From Myxocyprinus asiaticus (lineage: Eukaryota; Chordata; Actinopteri; Cypriniformes; Catostomidae): a DNA stretch of 64,000 nucleotides. Location of the stretch: NCBI RefSeq assembly GCF_019703515.2, contig NC_059372.1, positions 18,023,492 to 18,087,491 of the forward strand. The letters are read 5' to 3'. The translations under genes and the position numbers were made by a program. The first letter of the stretch is position 1. Each line of letters starts with the position of its first letter. The notes under the pieces were generated by a model. That model was not told the DNA's origin. It did not search any database and worked only from the letters and a program-made list of their open reading frames with translations. Below are positions 1-11,763 of this stretch, piece after piece.

Positions 1-2075
1 TATTAATACATAATTTTGGGTTCAGCCATATGCACGAGGCTACATTTAAATAAATGTCCGAATTAAACACTCTGGACACCATGCCGAACGCAAATGCAAG
101 ATAACGGGGTGTAACTTAACTTCTCAGATTAGTTTGATAGAAAGGCTTTGCAATGGCGAAATAGGGGCAAGAACTTCCTGTTCAATACAAAACCAGGGAG
201 GGACTCTCTCAGGTGGAAGCGACCAATGAGCCAAATGTCTGAGACCAAAATGCCTTTTCGGCATCAAGTGAGATGGCAGCAACCAGAGTCTGATCATTTG
301 CCACTGACCACATGATATTAATGAAACGCCTAATGTTATCAGAAGAGCTACGGCCCCGAATAAACCCCACCTGATCTATATGTATAAGATATGTCACAAC
401 CTTACTTAATCGGTTAGCCAAAATTTTTGACAATATTTTAATGTCTAGCTGGATCAGGGAAATTGAACAGTAAGTCTTACACTCGCTTGGATCTTTGTCA
501 TTTTTAAGAATCAGACTGATCCGGGCTTGTGTCATGGTTGGCGGAAGCTTTCCATTCTTTAATGATTCCATATAAACTTCTAGCAAAAGTGGAGCCAGTT
601 CTTTAGCATAAGATCTAAACAATTCAGCAGCAAAGCCATCTGGCCCCGGAGCCTTGCCTGTAGGCAAGGCCTTAATTACCTCGCCAAGCTCCTCCAAGTT
701 ATCTCAGAATCAAGAGAATTTTTTTGCTCAGACGTCAGTTTAGGAAGTTATAAAGGTTCCACAAAGTTTCTAATATCTTCTTCAGTAGATGAAGATGCGG
801 AACTATAGAGAACAAGATAGAATTCTTTAAAAGAATTATTAATATGGCCGAGGTAAATATTTCACCACCAGCAGATTTCACTGAGGGAATGGTAGAAAAA
901 GACACTCTCTGTGTTATATATAGAGCCAGAAGCTTCTCTGCTTTGTCCCCTGACTCAAAGTATGACTGCCTTGCCCTGAATAGCCAAAACTCCACCTTCC
1001 GCAACAAAATAGTATTATATCTGTATTTCATTCGGGTCAATTCTCTGAAACCATTAGACGACATTTGGTGCTTCAGCTCTGCCTCGGCACTTTTAATATC
1101 CCCTTCCACTTTCACGAGTTCTTGTGCTTTAGATTGTTTGGTTAATGAGGCATACTGTATGATCCGGCCCATAAGAACTGCCTTAAGTGTCTCCCAAGCC
1201 ACGCCCACAGAAGATACTGAGGACCAGTTGGTCTCCATATAGATACTGATTTCAGTCTTTAACATTTGTTGGAATTCAGGATTTTGCAAAAGGGATACAT
1301 TAAAATGTCAACTATATGATTTCTTTTTCTCTGTATGTGGCAACACCTCTAAACACACAAGGGCATGATCTGAGACTAAAATGTTTCCAATTGAGTATCC
1401 AACAGCAGATGAAATGAAAAATTATCTATTCTAGAGTAAATCTTATGGACTGATGAAAAAAAATTATAGTCCCTACCAGATGGGTTCAAAAGTCTCCAAA
1501 TATCTGTAAGACCAAGATTTTTACACATCCTGTGAAGCGTCAATTTTGCTCTAGGGGGCTTGCACATTTTTGCTTCATTATGATCAAGGACTCACTATGG
1601 ATCAAGTCCATCAAAAGATTAAAGTCTCCTCCCAATATTATATCATGAGGGGTGCCAGCGGCTTGCAACATCCCTTCAAGATCTATAAAAAAAAGCCCTG
1701 ATCATCCACGTTAGGTACATAAATATTAGCCAAAATAAGACTTTGCCCCTGAATTTCAGCTAAAACTATAATGACTCTTCCTAATTTACCTTTACTCTGT
1801 TTGAGACATTTGAATTGTAGATGTTTACTTATCAGTATAATGATTTCCCTACTCTTACTCGGGCCAGCACTATAAAAAAAAAAAATGCCCACCCCATATC
1901 TTTCCAAATGTTTCCGCTTCCTGCGGAGAAAGGTGCGTTTCTTGAAGAAACACTATATCATATTTTTTACACTTAAGAATAGAAATAACCTTCCTTCTTT
2001 TAATGGGGTGCCCCAACCCATTCACATTCCACGTGGAGAGAGACAATCAATTCATATTAACATCTGACATTTTGA
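1..2075 (-). pseudogene. L1-like ORF2 (endonuclease-reverse transcriptase), broken
   Basis: From right to left, the endonuclease starts near 2070 with WNVNGLG and the catalytic-glutamate motif FLQETH (about 1940). ILANIYVPN follows near 1715 and the GGDFN motif near 1635. A linker (1289-735) leads into the reverse transcriptase (697-209), with GKAPGPDGF, the QVGFIRGR block and motif A (LDAEKAF, about 255). Directly after motif A the reading jumps to a downstream part of ORF2 that ends in a WLNPKLCI-like block near the left edge, so the YxDD catalytic core is missing. Several frame changes also occur. The copy cannot be functional. Confidence 0.85.
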
Positions 2076-2476
2076 CATATAAGAAAAAATAGATTGTGTG
2101 ACAAAAACAAGATTATAAAGACCACATTCCAACGTTGGTGTGACCATTAAAAACCAAACATCCCCCAGAACAAAACAAACAGAAAAAATTAAAACGTGCG
2201 CATTAACCCCACGCATGACTGCGCCAACTGGCGTCCATCCCTCCAAGCTCAAACAGTCAAAATATAATCTATAAAACAAACTCCAGCCAATAGGCAGAAC
2301 AAACTCAAAGAATGTTTAGATTCATCCACAAAACTGTCCCGAAGGTGTGTCACTCTGCAAAATAAACTCCAGCCGCTAGGCGAAACCAGCACCAAAAAAA
2401 TTGCTCAGTTTCCTCAAACAGTCAAGTGAATGATCAGTGAGCCGGTCTACTCAGCTGCAACGTATCACAAAATGAA

Positions 2477-3313
2477 TTACTCCATTGACTTAATGAAGGA
2501 CATTGCTTGCTGTGGGCATGTGAATGTTTTATAGCCCTCCTTAGCATCTATTCTCAGTTTGGCCGGGAATATCAGTGCTAAAGCGACCTTCCGTTGATGT
2601 AAAAGTTTCTTGCATTCCTTAAATCGATCACGTTTCTCTCGTCGAATTCGCAAAGTCTGGAAATAAGAAAATGCTGTGGTTTTTCCAAGAAAGCCTTCCT
2701 TTAATCTTCGCCTCACGTAACACAAGATCTTTATAGGATGATCTCAGAAATTTGGCCAGAATTGATCGGGGCCTGTCTCCCTCTGAGTATCTCCGTGCTG
2801 GAACCCTGTGAGCTCGCTCTATTTCCAGCTTATGGCCTGTTATTTCAAGCAGATTCGGAAGGAGCCTGTTCAGGAATTTCACCATATCCCGACCCTCTTC
2901 GGCCTCAGGAATTCCGACAATACGGACATTTTTCCACCGGCTACAGTTCTCCATGTCCTCCAAATTCTCCCAAACACGCTCCAAATCCACCTTGGTTGCT
3001 AGCGGATTAGCAGATAATTCCCTCTCAGATGACTCAGATAATCGATCCATTTCTCGACATCCCCCACTCTTGTAACCATCTCAGAGAACTTCACCTCCAT
3101 GACAGTGATCTATCGACGTATCACAGCAAGATCCTCCAAGTCAGCAACGACCTTCGTCAGCATTGCCGACATGCCCAGCAACTCTCGCCGCTTTTCCCGC
3201 ATCTCTCCGACCAAATCGACTCCCTGGCTCGCAGCCCTCTCGGGGGTATCAGCTTGAGCTAGTAAGTGTCTTTTAATGTCTCCAGAGCCTGAAGATTTTG
3301 AATTCTTTGACAT
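2477..3313 (-). pseudogene. L1-like ORF1 (nucleic-acid-binding chaperone), broken
   Basis: The N-terminal segment (3313-3110) is rich in charged residues, as in the coiled-coil start of L1 ORF1p. The middle segment (3050-2628) carries the RRM-like signature with the landmarks NVRIVGIPE and ERAHRVP. The C-terminal segment (2725-2477) contains REKRDRFKECKKLLHQ and LIFPAKLRI, as in the L1 ORF1 C-terminal domain. These pieces are collinear but in different frames: a stop ends the first piece near 3110, and a frame change near 2640-2720 separates the last two. It is a dead copy of the protein that coats LINE RNA. Confidence 0.8.
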
Positions 3314-3438
3314 ATTGTCCTCCTAGAACAGTTATGAAACAGAGTGTATCGAATCTCAGCGGTTTATATAATTAAAAGTGTTAAAACGAGCAAAGTGTGT
3401 TCGTCGTTCACATGTCCGATCCTCACATGTGACCTGCC

Positions 3439-4423
3439 TCAACACCTTATCCTTGAGTAATCATGCTGAATTGCTAATTTGGAACTAGAAAATCGTTTGC
3501 CATTATATCAAACACAGCTGAAAGCTATTTGGTTCGTTAAATGGAGCTTAACATTGTCTTTGTGTTTGTTTTTGAGTTGCCACAGTATGCAATAGACTGG
3601 CATGTCTTAATGTCAATATTAGGTCAAAATGGCAAAAAAAGAAACAGCTTTCTCTAGAAACTCATTACTCAATATTTTTTTTGAGGAATGAAGGCTATAC
3701 AATACTTGAAATTGCCAAAAAACTGAAGATTTCATATAAAGGTGTAAACTACAGTCTTCAAAGACAAAGGACAACTGGCTCTAACAAGGGCATAAAGAGA
3801 TGTGGAAGGCCCAGATGTACAACTAAGCAAGAGGATAAGTACATCAGAGTCTCTAGTTTCAGAAATAGACGCCTCACATGTCCTCAACTGACAGCTTCAT
3901 TGAATTCTACCTGCTCAACACCAGTTTCATGTACAACAGTAAAGAGAAGACTCAGGGGTGCAGGCCTTATGGGAAGAATTGCAAAGAAAAAGCCACTTTT
4001 GAAACAGAAAAACAAAAAGAAAAGGTTAGAGTGGGCAAAGAATCAAAGACATTGGACAGCAGATAATTGGAAAAGAGTGTTATGGATCTTAACCCCATTG
4101 AGCTTTTGTGGGATCAGCTAGACTGTAAGGTGCGTGAGAAGTGCCTGACAAGACAGCGACATCTATGGCAAGTGCTACAGGAAGTGTGGGGTGAGTATCT
4201 GGACAAACTGACAGCAAGAATGCCAAGGATCTGCAAAGCTGTCATTGCTGTACGTGGGGGATTTTTTGATGAGAACTCTTTGAAGTAGTAATTTTTCATG
4301 TTATTGATGTCCTGACTATACATTGTGTTCAGTTGAATGCCACTTTGATGAATACCAATTTCTTTCCATAAGGGCAAAATCTGTAAATTTTTCCAAACTT
4401 TTGTCCACCAGTGTGTGTATATA
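3439..4423 (+). mobile_element. Tc1-like element, internally deleted copy 1
   Basis: The transposase starts near 3681 with paired HTH-like DNA-binding domains (LEIAKKLKIS; GRPRCTTKQ) and reaches HWTADNWKRVLW near 4080. It then jumps to DLNPIELLWDQLD (4089 onward) and ends at FFDENSLK (4286). The segment holding the first two catalytic aspartates is missing, so the protein is non-functional. The right terminal inverted repeat runs to about 4423 (CCAAACTTTTGTCCACCAG). The left repeat, about 200 bp, is absent because the LINE adjoins at 3438. The copy at 47160-48373 has the same deletion junction. Confidence 0.85.
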
Positions 4424-5667
4424 TACACTATATTGCCAAAAGTATTTGCTCATCCGCCTTTAGACACATATGAACTTAAGTGACATCCCATTCTTAATCC
4501 ATAGGGTTTAATATGACGTCGGCCCACCCTTTGCAGCTATAACAGCTTCAACTCTTCTGGGAAGGCTTTCCACAAGGTTTAGGAGTGTGTTTATGGGAAT
4601 TTTTGACAATTCTTCCAGAAGCGCATTTGTGAGGTCAGACACTGATGTTGGACGAGAAGGCCTGGCTCGCAGTCTTCGCTCTAATTCATCCCAAAGGTGC
4701 TCTGTCGGGTTGAGGTCAGGACTCTGTGCAGGCCAGTCAAGTTCTTCCACACCAAACTCGCTCATCCATGTCTTTATGGACCTTGCTTTGTGCACTGGTG
4801 AGCAGTCATGTTGGAACAGGAAGGGGCCATCCCCAAACTGTTCCCACAAAGTTGGGAGCATGGAATTGTCCAAAATCTCTTGGTATGCTGAAGCATTCAG
4901 AGTTCCTTTCACTGGAACTAAGGGGCCAAGCTCAGCTCCTGAAAAACAACCACACACCATAATCCCCCCTCCACCAAACTTCACAGTTGGCACAATGCAG
5001 TCAGACAAGTACCGTTCTCCTGGCAACCGCCAAACCCAGACTCGTCCATCAGATTGCCAGATGGAGAAGCGTGATTCGTCACTCCAGAGAACACGTCTCC
5101 ACTGCTCTAGAGTCCAGTGGCGGCGTGCTTTACACCACTGCATCCGACGCTTTGCATTGCACTTGGTGATGTATGGCTTGGATGCAGCTGCTCGGCCATG
5201 GAAACCCATTCCATGAAGCTCTCTACGCACTGTTCTTGAGCTAATCTGAAGGCCACATGAACTTTGGAGGTCTGTAGCAATTGACTCTGCAGAAAGTTGG
5301 CGACCTCTGCGCACTATGCGCCTCAGCATCCGCTGACCCCGCTCTGTCATTTTACGTGGCCTACCACTTCGTGGCTGAGTTGCTGTCATTCCCAATCGCT
5401 TCCACTTTGTTATAATACCACTGACAGTTGACTGTGGAATATTTAGTAGCGAGGAAATTTCATGACTGGACTTGTTGCACAGGTGGCATCCTATCACAGT
5501 ACCACGCTGGAATTCACTGAGCTCCTGAGAGCAGCCTATTCTTGTTTGTAGAAGCAGTCTGCATGCCTAGGTGCTTCATTTTATACACCTGTGGCAATGG
5601 AAGTGATTGGAACACTTGAATTCAATTATTTGGATGGGTGAGCGAATACTTTTGGCAATATAGTGTA
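4424..5667 (-). mobile_element. Tc1/mariner transposon, nearly intact
   Basis: A complete Tc1-like element lies between TA dinucleotides at 4424 and 5666. Its ends are inverted repeats: CACTATATTGCCAAAAGTAT at the left, mirrored by ATACTTTTGGCAATATAGTG at the right. About 30 bp of the ends match, with two visible mismatches. It carries one long transposase ORF antisense. It sits in the tatata run at the outer end of the right terminal repeat of the older deleted Tc1 copy, so it is the younger insertion. Confidence 0.9.
4508..5497 (-). CDS. Tc1-like transposase, open reading frame with lost start
   Basis: This is a DD34E cut-and-paste transposase. The N-terminal paired-like HTH ([19 protein letters not shown]) is followed by the GRPR linker motif (about residue 45). 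The catalytic acids lie in LWSDESRF, in LFQHDCSP, and in DLNPTEHLW 34 residues after the second Asp. It ends in [15 protein letters not shown]. There is no internal stop over 329 codons. The first codon in this span is GTG, and the frame stays open 14 codons further up to an ATA at 5537-5539. From memory the family starts there with ATG followed by GRSQEL, so the start codon seems mutated. A Cys replaces the usual Trp in MVCGCFSG. It is probably inactive or poorly expressed, but very young. Confidence 0.9.
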   Translation of the reverse strand: MIGCHLCNKSSHEISSLLNIPQSTVSGIITKWKRLGMTATQPRSGRPRKMTERGQRMLRRIVRRGRQLSAESIATDLQSSCGLQISSRTVRRELHGMGFHGRAAASKPYITKCNAKRRMQWCKARRHWTLEQWRRVLWSDESRFSIWQSDGRVWVWRLPGERYLSDCIVPTVKFGGGGIMVCGCFSGAELGPLVPVKGTLNASAYQEILDNSMLPTLWEQFGDGPFLFQHDCSPVHKARSIKTWMSEFGVEELDWPAQSPDLNPTEHLWDELERRLRARPSRPTSVSDLTNALLEELSKIPINTLLNLVESLPRRVEAVIAAKGGPTSY

Positions 5668-6190
5668 TATACAGAATATTTTACAAAAATAATTTCAAGC
5701 ATTTAAGCATAAGCCTTTGTATCAAAAGCTTTTTAAGATCTTGAACATTATACATTAAGACAAGTATGTCCAAACATTTGACTGGTAGCATATTGTAAAG
5801 AGATAAATGGTAAGTTTTGCTTAAAAAAGTAATTTAACCATAACATATGAGAAGGAAGATTTCCTTTATAGTTTTGAGAACAGGTCAAACGGGGAAACAT
5901 ACAGTACATTTGATGCTCAAGGCAAAGCACATTTAAAAAGGAACTATTAAACTGGACAAGATTTAATCAAAGGAGAAACAAAATATGTCATGAAACCAGC
6001 CAAGACTATATCCGTGTGCTTAAAACAGGTCATGCATGTTTAGAGGAATTAAAATAAAACATTTTAAGACTTTTTAATGCAGATTTTAAAAATAATTTTA
6101 AGACCAATTTTGTAACAAAAGAAAGAATCATATTTAGTCATAAAATAGATTATTAGTTTATTAGGGCTGGGCGATATCAGTATAAAATGT
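5668..6190. other. Unique AT-rich stretch, no gene seen
   Basis: AT-rich sequence without recognisable coding, RNA or repeat content. It is probably intronic DNA of PEX14. Confidence 0.4.
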
Positions 6191-6194
6191 ATAT

Positions 6195-6500
6195 ACATAG
6201 TACTGTGCAAAGGTTTTAGGCACTTAAAATGTTTCACAAAAACATTTGTCTTAAGATGGTTATTTATATCTTCAGCTTTAATGTCAATAGGAAATATCAA
6301 TTTTAGACTCCCAAATATTCCTTTCGCAAATAGAATAAAATAGAAGAACAGAGAGCCCTGCAACAGATGGCATGGCCCATACAGAGCCCCCCACTGAACA
6401 TAGAGTCAGTCTGGGATTACATGAAGAGACAGAAGCAATTGAGACAGCCGAAACAGATAGAAGAACTGTGACTTTTCAAAGCAGAGTTTTGTGATAAACC
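6195..6500 (+). mobile_element. Short relic of a second Tc1 family
   Basis: The left end resembles a Tc1 terminus (TACTGTGCAAAGGTTTTAGG at 6201). From 6366 the sequence reads as the end of a Tc1 transposase catalytic domain, around a degraded SPDLN-IESVWDYMKRQK block (6385-6435). Everything between has been deleted. Assignment is by motif similarity only. Confidence 0.6.
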
Positions 6501-6554
6501 TTGTGCGCTCTTTGGATTAGTTTTAAACTTTGAGGAGGGCCATCTGAAACTGTG

Positions 6555-6822
6555 TGGTAGTTCACCCAAAAATGAAAATCTGTAAACATTTACTCATCCT
6601 CAGGTTGTTCCAAAACCATCCTTCTTCAATGAAAATTTAAAAAAAATAAAAAATAAAAATAGTCAGGCAGAATGTTACCCTCAGTCACCATTCACTTTCA
6701 TTGTATGGAAAAAAGATACATTGAATGGTGACTGAGGCTAAAATTCTGCGTTTCATAGTGAAAAATATGTCATACAAGTTTGGAATGACATGAGGGTGTG
6801 TTAATGATGACAGCATTTCATT
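6555..6822. mobile_element. Foldback MITE, short type (copy 1)
   Basis: The inverted arms read GTTCACCCAAAAATGAAAAT at the left and, mirrored, a degraded ATGAGGGTGTGTTAATGATG at the right. There is no coding content. This is the first of several copies of a family whose best ends read AGGGATAGTTCACCC. From memory it resembles the fish foldback MITEs called Angel; the name is uncertain. Confidence 0.7.
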
Positions 6823-8428
6823 CAAGCTGCAGGACTGTTGACAGTAATGACCGCTCTGTTAGAGAGGACAAGAGCTTGCAGCAGAAGGTGGGGCCATCAG
6901 TTGGCACTTAAAAGGAAAGGGTAAAGGAAGCTAAAAGGAAATCATTAGCAGGTCTGGGGATCCAGTCTCAGTGTGAATCAATTCATTTCAAATTGCCCTG
7001 TACATTTGTGAAGAAGCACCCCTGATATAATAAAGGCCTAATAGACACTGATCCAATTGTGTTAGGTCGGTCTCAGATTCCTACAAAACAATGGTTTCAG
7101 GAGAAGAGAGGGAGAAAGAGATTGTAGCCGACTTTCTATATTAATTAACCTCTCTCGTGAATGATTCCATGACATAGATGGATATCTAAGAGGCTTTAAG
7201 CTCTCAGAGTCTCTGAAATTGGAATGAGGTTTATATGCAGCCCGATTCCTTTTACCTCCTGATGGGTTGATGCACAAAATGGTGTTTTTAATCTTTCATA
7301 ATTAGATCTTAAAAATACTCTTCTAATTATGACAACTTCAGCATTAAATGACCTTTATCGAGGAGGCCCTACTGAGAACAGCAGAAAGAAGCGTATGCAA
7401 GCTGAATGTGTGTGCGTGTATGGGTAAATGTACTTAGCTATTACTGCAGTGCAAGGGAAAAACCCAGTATTTTGTCAAAATTTAGTTAAGACCTAAATTG
7501 GGTCTCTCAGACTATTATCCTTTGACAGAAGTTTGACTAAACTATGCTGAAATTCAGAGAAAATGGAATTTAAAAATTGCGGAAACTACACAATCCACAC
7601 AAATAATTTTGCTCAGTTTCAGTGTTGGTGTGGTCAATGTGTTTTGCTTTGACCTCCCTTTGGAGACATTTAGGGACATCCTCAAATGGAACATTTTATT
7701 TCATTTGTATTAATAAAGCAAATACTTTTTTTGTTGTTTTAATTTGAAATATCCTAAATGTTTTCTTTTAGATGTAGGGTTAGGTTAATTCTACAGTAAT
7801 CATAATTAGCTTTATATAAAAACAATAAAAGCCTATATGTCCCCATGTATTTAGACTGCCAAGTAAACGTATGAGTGGGAGAGAGGGTTCATCTAAACAG
7901 CTGTATAAAATCAATTCTTACTGATCAACCCACATACCCACATGGCACATACTGTACATCAATAAACCTTTACCATCCTTCATATTACACTGTTTTAACC
8001 CATTATTGCTTTCTTTCATAGTAATGGGTGAAAAAACTCCATCTTTTATAGCAGCTCTTAAAGTTCTGCCTCCTTGTTATCTGAAAAATCCCAGCAGTCA
8101 CTCTAGTACGGCCTGTTTACGACGCTGAACTATTGAGAAAAAGTGCATAAAAGGAGAATATATCAGTCAGTTATGCCCATACTATACTGATCTTCCTTAT
8201 GAAACCAAATCCACTTTCAAAAGGTCACATTCGTGATAAATAGATATATGCAAAAAGAGCCATTACTGATGACAAAGTAGAGCGACACACATTTCCCATG
8301 TGCTGCGAGTGGATCAAGCAGAGAGACTCGGGCAGATTACAGTGCTGATATTCAAATCACAGTGACAGCAGTTTTTTTTATAAATGTTCTGAACTTTGAT
8401 GACTAAAGGTCAAAATGAATTGTACCAT

Positions 8429-8429
<1 letters not shown>
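6823..8429. other. Unique intronic DNA, conserved-element candidate at 6990-7420
   Basis: No gene, RNA gene or transposon recognised. The part at about 6990-7420 is high in complexity and unlike the surrounding AT-rich sequence, as conserved non-coding elements often are. The rest is AT-rich filler. Confidence 0.3.

Positions 8430-8462
<33 letters not shown>
8430..8462. repeat. Poly-A tract, 33 bp
   Basis: An uninterrupted run of A followed by a short GA run. It could be the tail of an old retroposed insertion, but no LINE or SINE body is recognisable upstream. Confidence 0.9.
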
Positions 8463-8465
<3 letters not shown>

Positions 8466-9256
8466 AGAGAGAAACATTAAATAAAATTAAGAGTAGACTG
8501 TTTCATTGTTATTTGCTCTACAAAGACTCAAAAATATATAAGCAAACGTCCAGCATATGATTTGTGATACGCATTAACTAATGCTAACGTATAGAACCTT
8601 TTTGTAAAGTGTTACCATTTTCACATAACCAGTGTTTAAAAACTTGCCAAATGAAAAAAGACTAACATATATTCACACACACAGACACACACACACACAC
8701 ATGGATTAAAAATGTGCAAGAGAAAAGGGCACATGTGCAACCTGGTCACAAGTCTATGTTGACACTGACACGCATACGTATGAACACACACAGACACGCA
8801 TGCGCTCAACAAACACACATGCCAGCAACTTGCCTCACTCAGCCCAGGCTAATCTGTAACACTAGCCTAACTAGTACTCAATACTTTCGATTACAGACCT
8901 GAAATATTTCCTCTTAACATGTAAATCAATAGAACACGGTAAAGCACAGCATTTGCTGGAAACATTTCTGTTAATGTGCGGCAAATTTATCTTAATCATT
9001 ATTATTAACTGTTGGGAGATATGTCCAGCTTTCACATGTGATCATTTGTTTTCTCTAATGAGAGAGCTGAGGATTCGTAGTGCCGGAATTACACATCAGA
9101 CACATTTAGCCGGCTTTCTGAGGTGTTTGTTGCATGACTCATACTTGTTCACATGGCTATTCAAAATAAATAAATGAATACATAAAAACACTAAAATTAA
9201 TGGCATCTGTGCCCAATGATCTGTCTAAAGAGCTGACAATAACTTTCACCCATATA
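8463..9256. other. Intronic DNA with a CA repeat and a MITE end fragment
   Basis: It holds a (CA)n tract at 8673-8700 interrupted by one G, and a short fragment (about 8575-8622) matching one end of the MITE at 49293-49564 (GAACCTTTTTGTAAAGTGTT). Nothing else is recognised. Confidence 0.5.
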
Positions 9257-9557
9257 GGTATAGTTCACCCAAACAATAAAAATGCTGTCATCGTTTACTC
9301 ACCCTCATGTTGTTCTAAACCCATATGACTCACTCTCTCTCTCTTCTGTGTAACACAAACATAGATGCTAGGTGGAATGATAGCTTCAGTCACCATTCAC
9401 TTGCGCTGCATTATTTTATTTTTTTGCAATAAATCTGAATAGTAACTGAGGCTAACATTATGCCTAAAATCTCCTTTCGTGTTCCACTGAAGAAAGTTAC
9501 ACAAGTTTGGAACAAGTTGAGGGTGAGTAAATGACAGAATTTTCATATTATCCCTTA
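9257..9557. mobile_element. Foldback MITE, short type (copy 2)
   Basis: The left arm starts TATAGTTCACCCAAA and continues through TTTACTCACCCTCATGTTGT. The right arm mirrors it with GAGGGTGAGTAAATGACAGA. The loop is AT-rich and there is no ORF. Confidence 0.75.
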
Positions 9558-10838
9558 CTGTATATGTTAACATATAATAACAATTATTGCTTTGTTATTA
9601 TTACTTAATATTCAGTAATAACAAATATATTATTAACATAAAAATAATAACACTTAAAAAACAAAATGGAATATTGATAAAAAAAAAACGTATAATATTT
9701 TAATCTTTCTTAAAAAAAACTTTGAAAGGTGTGAAAAATGTGTGCGTGAGAGAAATATATAGAGAAAGAGACAGAAAGGGAGAGATAAACAGAGACAAAA
9801 CTGCGGCCCTTGGACTCGGCAGTAAAGGGGGGGGGAAACACTACTTAGCTCAGCTCACCGCAAATATTCAAGCAGTAATCCAGTAATGGATCCTTCCTCA
9901 GCTCCTCAATTGGTCAAAATGTTTTCATACAATAATTTAATTCAGAAACACTTTTACAAAGCAAGAGTAATCAATTTTAATTAGTTGATTTTCCCCCCAA
10001 TTGTATAAAGTTTAATGTACTGCCATCGATCCTCTATGTTCTTTAATGCAGTGCTGCTTTCCTGTAATTTGAGGCGTTTTTTTCTCTACTTTTACAGTCA
10101 ATGATGACATTCGGTGACAGGCCGTGCAAAATGTCTTAGAGTTGCAAATGAGGAGGCCGTAAACACACACAAGCACACACACACTCAATGCCCTCAAAGT
10201 ATAATTCATAATAAAACATCTGATTTTAAGACAATCTGAAAGCGCTGGATCCTTGTCCTTCATTTTCAGAGAGACACTACCACCCTTCACATTCAATTAG
10301 CTAATTGAAGCAAAATGAAAACAGCACCAATGGCAACAACGGTGCACTCGTGTCCAAACCGCACAATGAGCAAGTTGCATTTATGGAGACAGAGGAAGAG
10401 CCTTCGCTCTGATCCTGACGCCCACCTGTCCATAAACAAACACACATACATGCACACAAAGTGCACAATTGTGTGGTGCCATGTTTTACACTAAACTGAC
10501 TAATAGACGTAAAGTACAGTGACAATTAAAAAGGAAATGTGCTTGCCGGTGGATGCTTGATTAGGCGTAAACAAAATGTGACACTGGAAGAGAACGGCCA
10601 CGCCACCAGCAGACAGATTGTGACATTCCGGTGACATTATCATCTCACGACGACTCATATTCAATAGCTTGGGATGCTAATCACGCGATGTGGATCAACA
10701 GTTTTGCGGTCCTCAAAAAGGCTTAGAATTGGTGGTGTGACCCTCTTACTCGTTGACCCCACCTCAATTACTCTAAGCGTAGTGAAGATTGGAAAAGAGA
10801 GGAAGAGAGAAACAAATGAATGAAGAACTTCAGAAATT
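9558..10838. other. Non-repetitive intronic DNA, candidate conserved element 10000-10800
   Basis: The first 300 bp are AT-rich. From about 10000 the sequence is of high complexity, with homeodomain-type cores (TTAGCTAATTGAAG near 10299). No recognisable exon with splice sites was found. It could be a cis-regulatory element inside PEX14 intron 2; this is inference from composition only. Confidence 0.3.
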
Positions 10839-11453
10839 AAAGGAATATTCTGGGCTCAATCAACCACATTTGTGGTATAATGCTGATTACCACAAAAAAT
10901 AATGGACTCATCCCTCCTTTTCTTTGCAAAAATCGAGGTTACGACGTGGAGGTTACAATGGCAGTGAATGGGGCCAATTTCTGGAGGGTTTAAAGAAAGA
11001 AATGTGAAGCTTATCATTTTATAACAGCACTTATATTAATTATTTTGTTAATACTTGTGTATTATCTGAGTTGTAAAGTTTAAATAATAATTTTTATGGT
11101 CATTTTAGGGTTTACAGCGTTACGTTGTCATGACAACAAAGCTGCAAAATTGTATATAACTTAATAAAGAAAAGGTTAGTAAGTGATTTTATCGCACTAA
11201 AATCATGTTAACACAATGTTTTGTGGCTATACTTTCGAAACAGTAAGTATTTTAATGTTTACAGATTGGCCCCATTCACTTCCATTGTAAGTGCCTCATA
11301 GGAACCCAGATTTTTTGCTTTAAAAAAAAAAAAAAAAAAGATAGATAGATAGATAGATAGATAAGTCTAAACTGATTTTGGTGGTAGTCAAAATTATGGC
11401 ACAAATGTTGTTGATTAAGCTTACCTTGTACTGAACTCCATATATTCTTTATG
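10839..11453. mobile_element. Foldback MITE, about 615 bp
   Basis: The left arm begins AAAGGAATATTCTGGGCTCA, and the reverse complement of the right end reads AAAGAATATATGGAGTTCAG. Inner parts also pair (AATGGGGCCAAT at 10969 with TTGGCCCCATT at 11266). The right arm holds a poly-A run and a (GATA)n microsatellite at 11340-11363. No ORF. Confidence 0.75.
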
Positions 11454-11459
11454 AATAAA

Positions 11460-11763
11460 AGGGGTAGTTCATAAAAAAAAAAAAATAAATAAAAAAAAAA
11501 GGAAATTCTGTCATCATTTACTTGCCCTCATGTTGTTCCAAACCTGTTATGACTTTCTGTGGAACACAAGGGGAGATGTTTTAAAGAATGTTGATGCTGC
11601 TCTTTCCCATGAAAGTCAATGGGACTGAGGGTGTCAGTGATAACATTCAGCCTAACATCTCCTTTTGTGTTCCATGGAAGAAAGAAAAGCCATACAGGTT
11701 TGGAAAGACATAAGGGTGAGCAGTCTGATAGTTTTCATTTTTGGATGAACTATATACCTTTAA
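11460..11763. mobile_element. Foldback MITE, short type (copy 3)
   Basis: The arms pair: ATTCTGTCATCATTTACTTG at the left and, at the right, TGATAGTTTTCATTTTTGGATGAAC in mirrored order. The left arm is split by an A-rich expansion (11472-11501). It lies seven bases after the preceding MITE, so the two cluster. Confidence 0.7.

Larger units (their letters stand above)
1..3438 (-). mobile_element. L1-like LINE retrotransposon, degenerate
   Basis: A non-LTR retrotransposon lies antisense, with ORF1 on the right and ORF2 running off the left edge. ORF1 has an L1-type RNA-binding protein signature; ORF2 has an APE-type endonuclease followed by a reverse transcriptase. The 3' end is outside the window. 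The right boundary, near 3438, is where similarity to the Tc1-derived repeat at 47362 begins abruptly, so the 5' end of this LINE abuts or interrupts that element. Both ORFs carry frameshifts and stops, and ORF2 has lost a block after RT motif A. The L1/Tx1 group is assigned from domain order and motif style, not from a search. Confidence 0.85.

Noticed and set aside
4587..5216. Long open frame on the plus strand
   Set aside because: Shadow of the Tc1 transposase on the minus strand.
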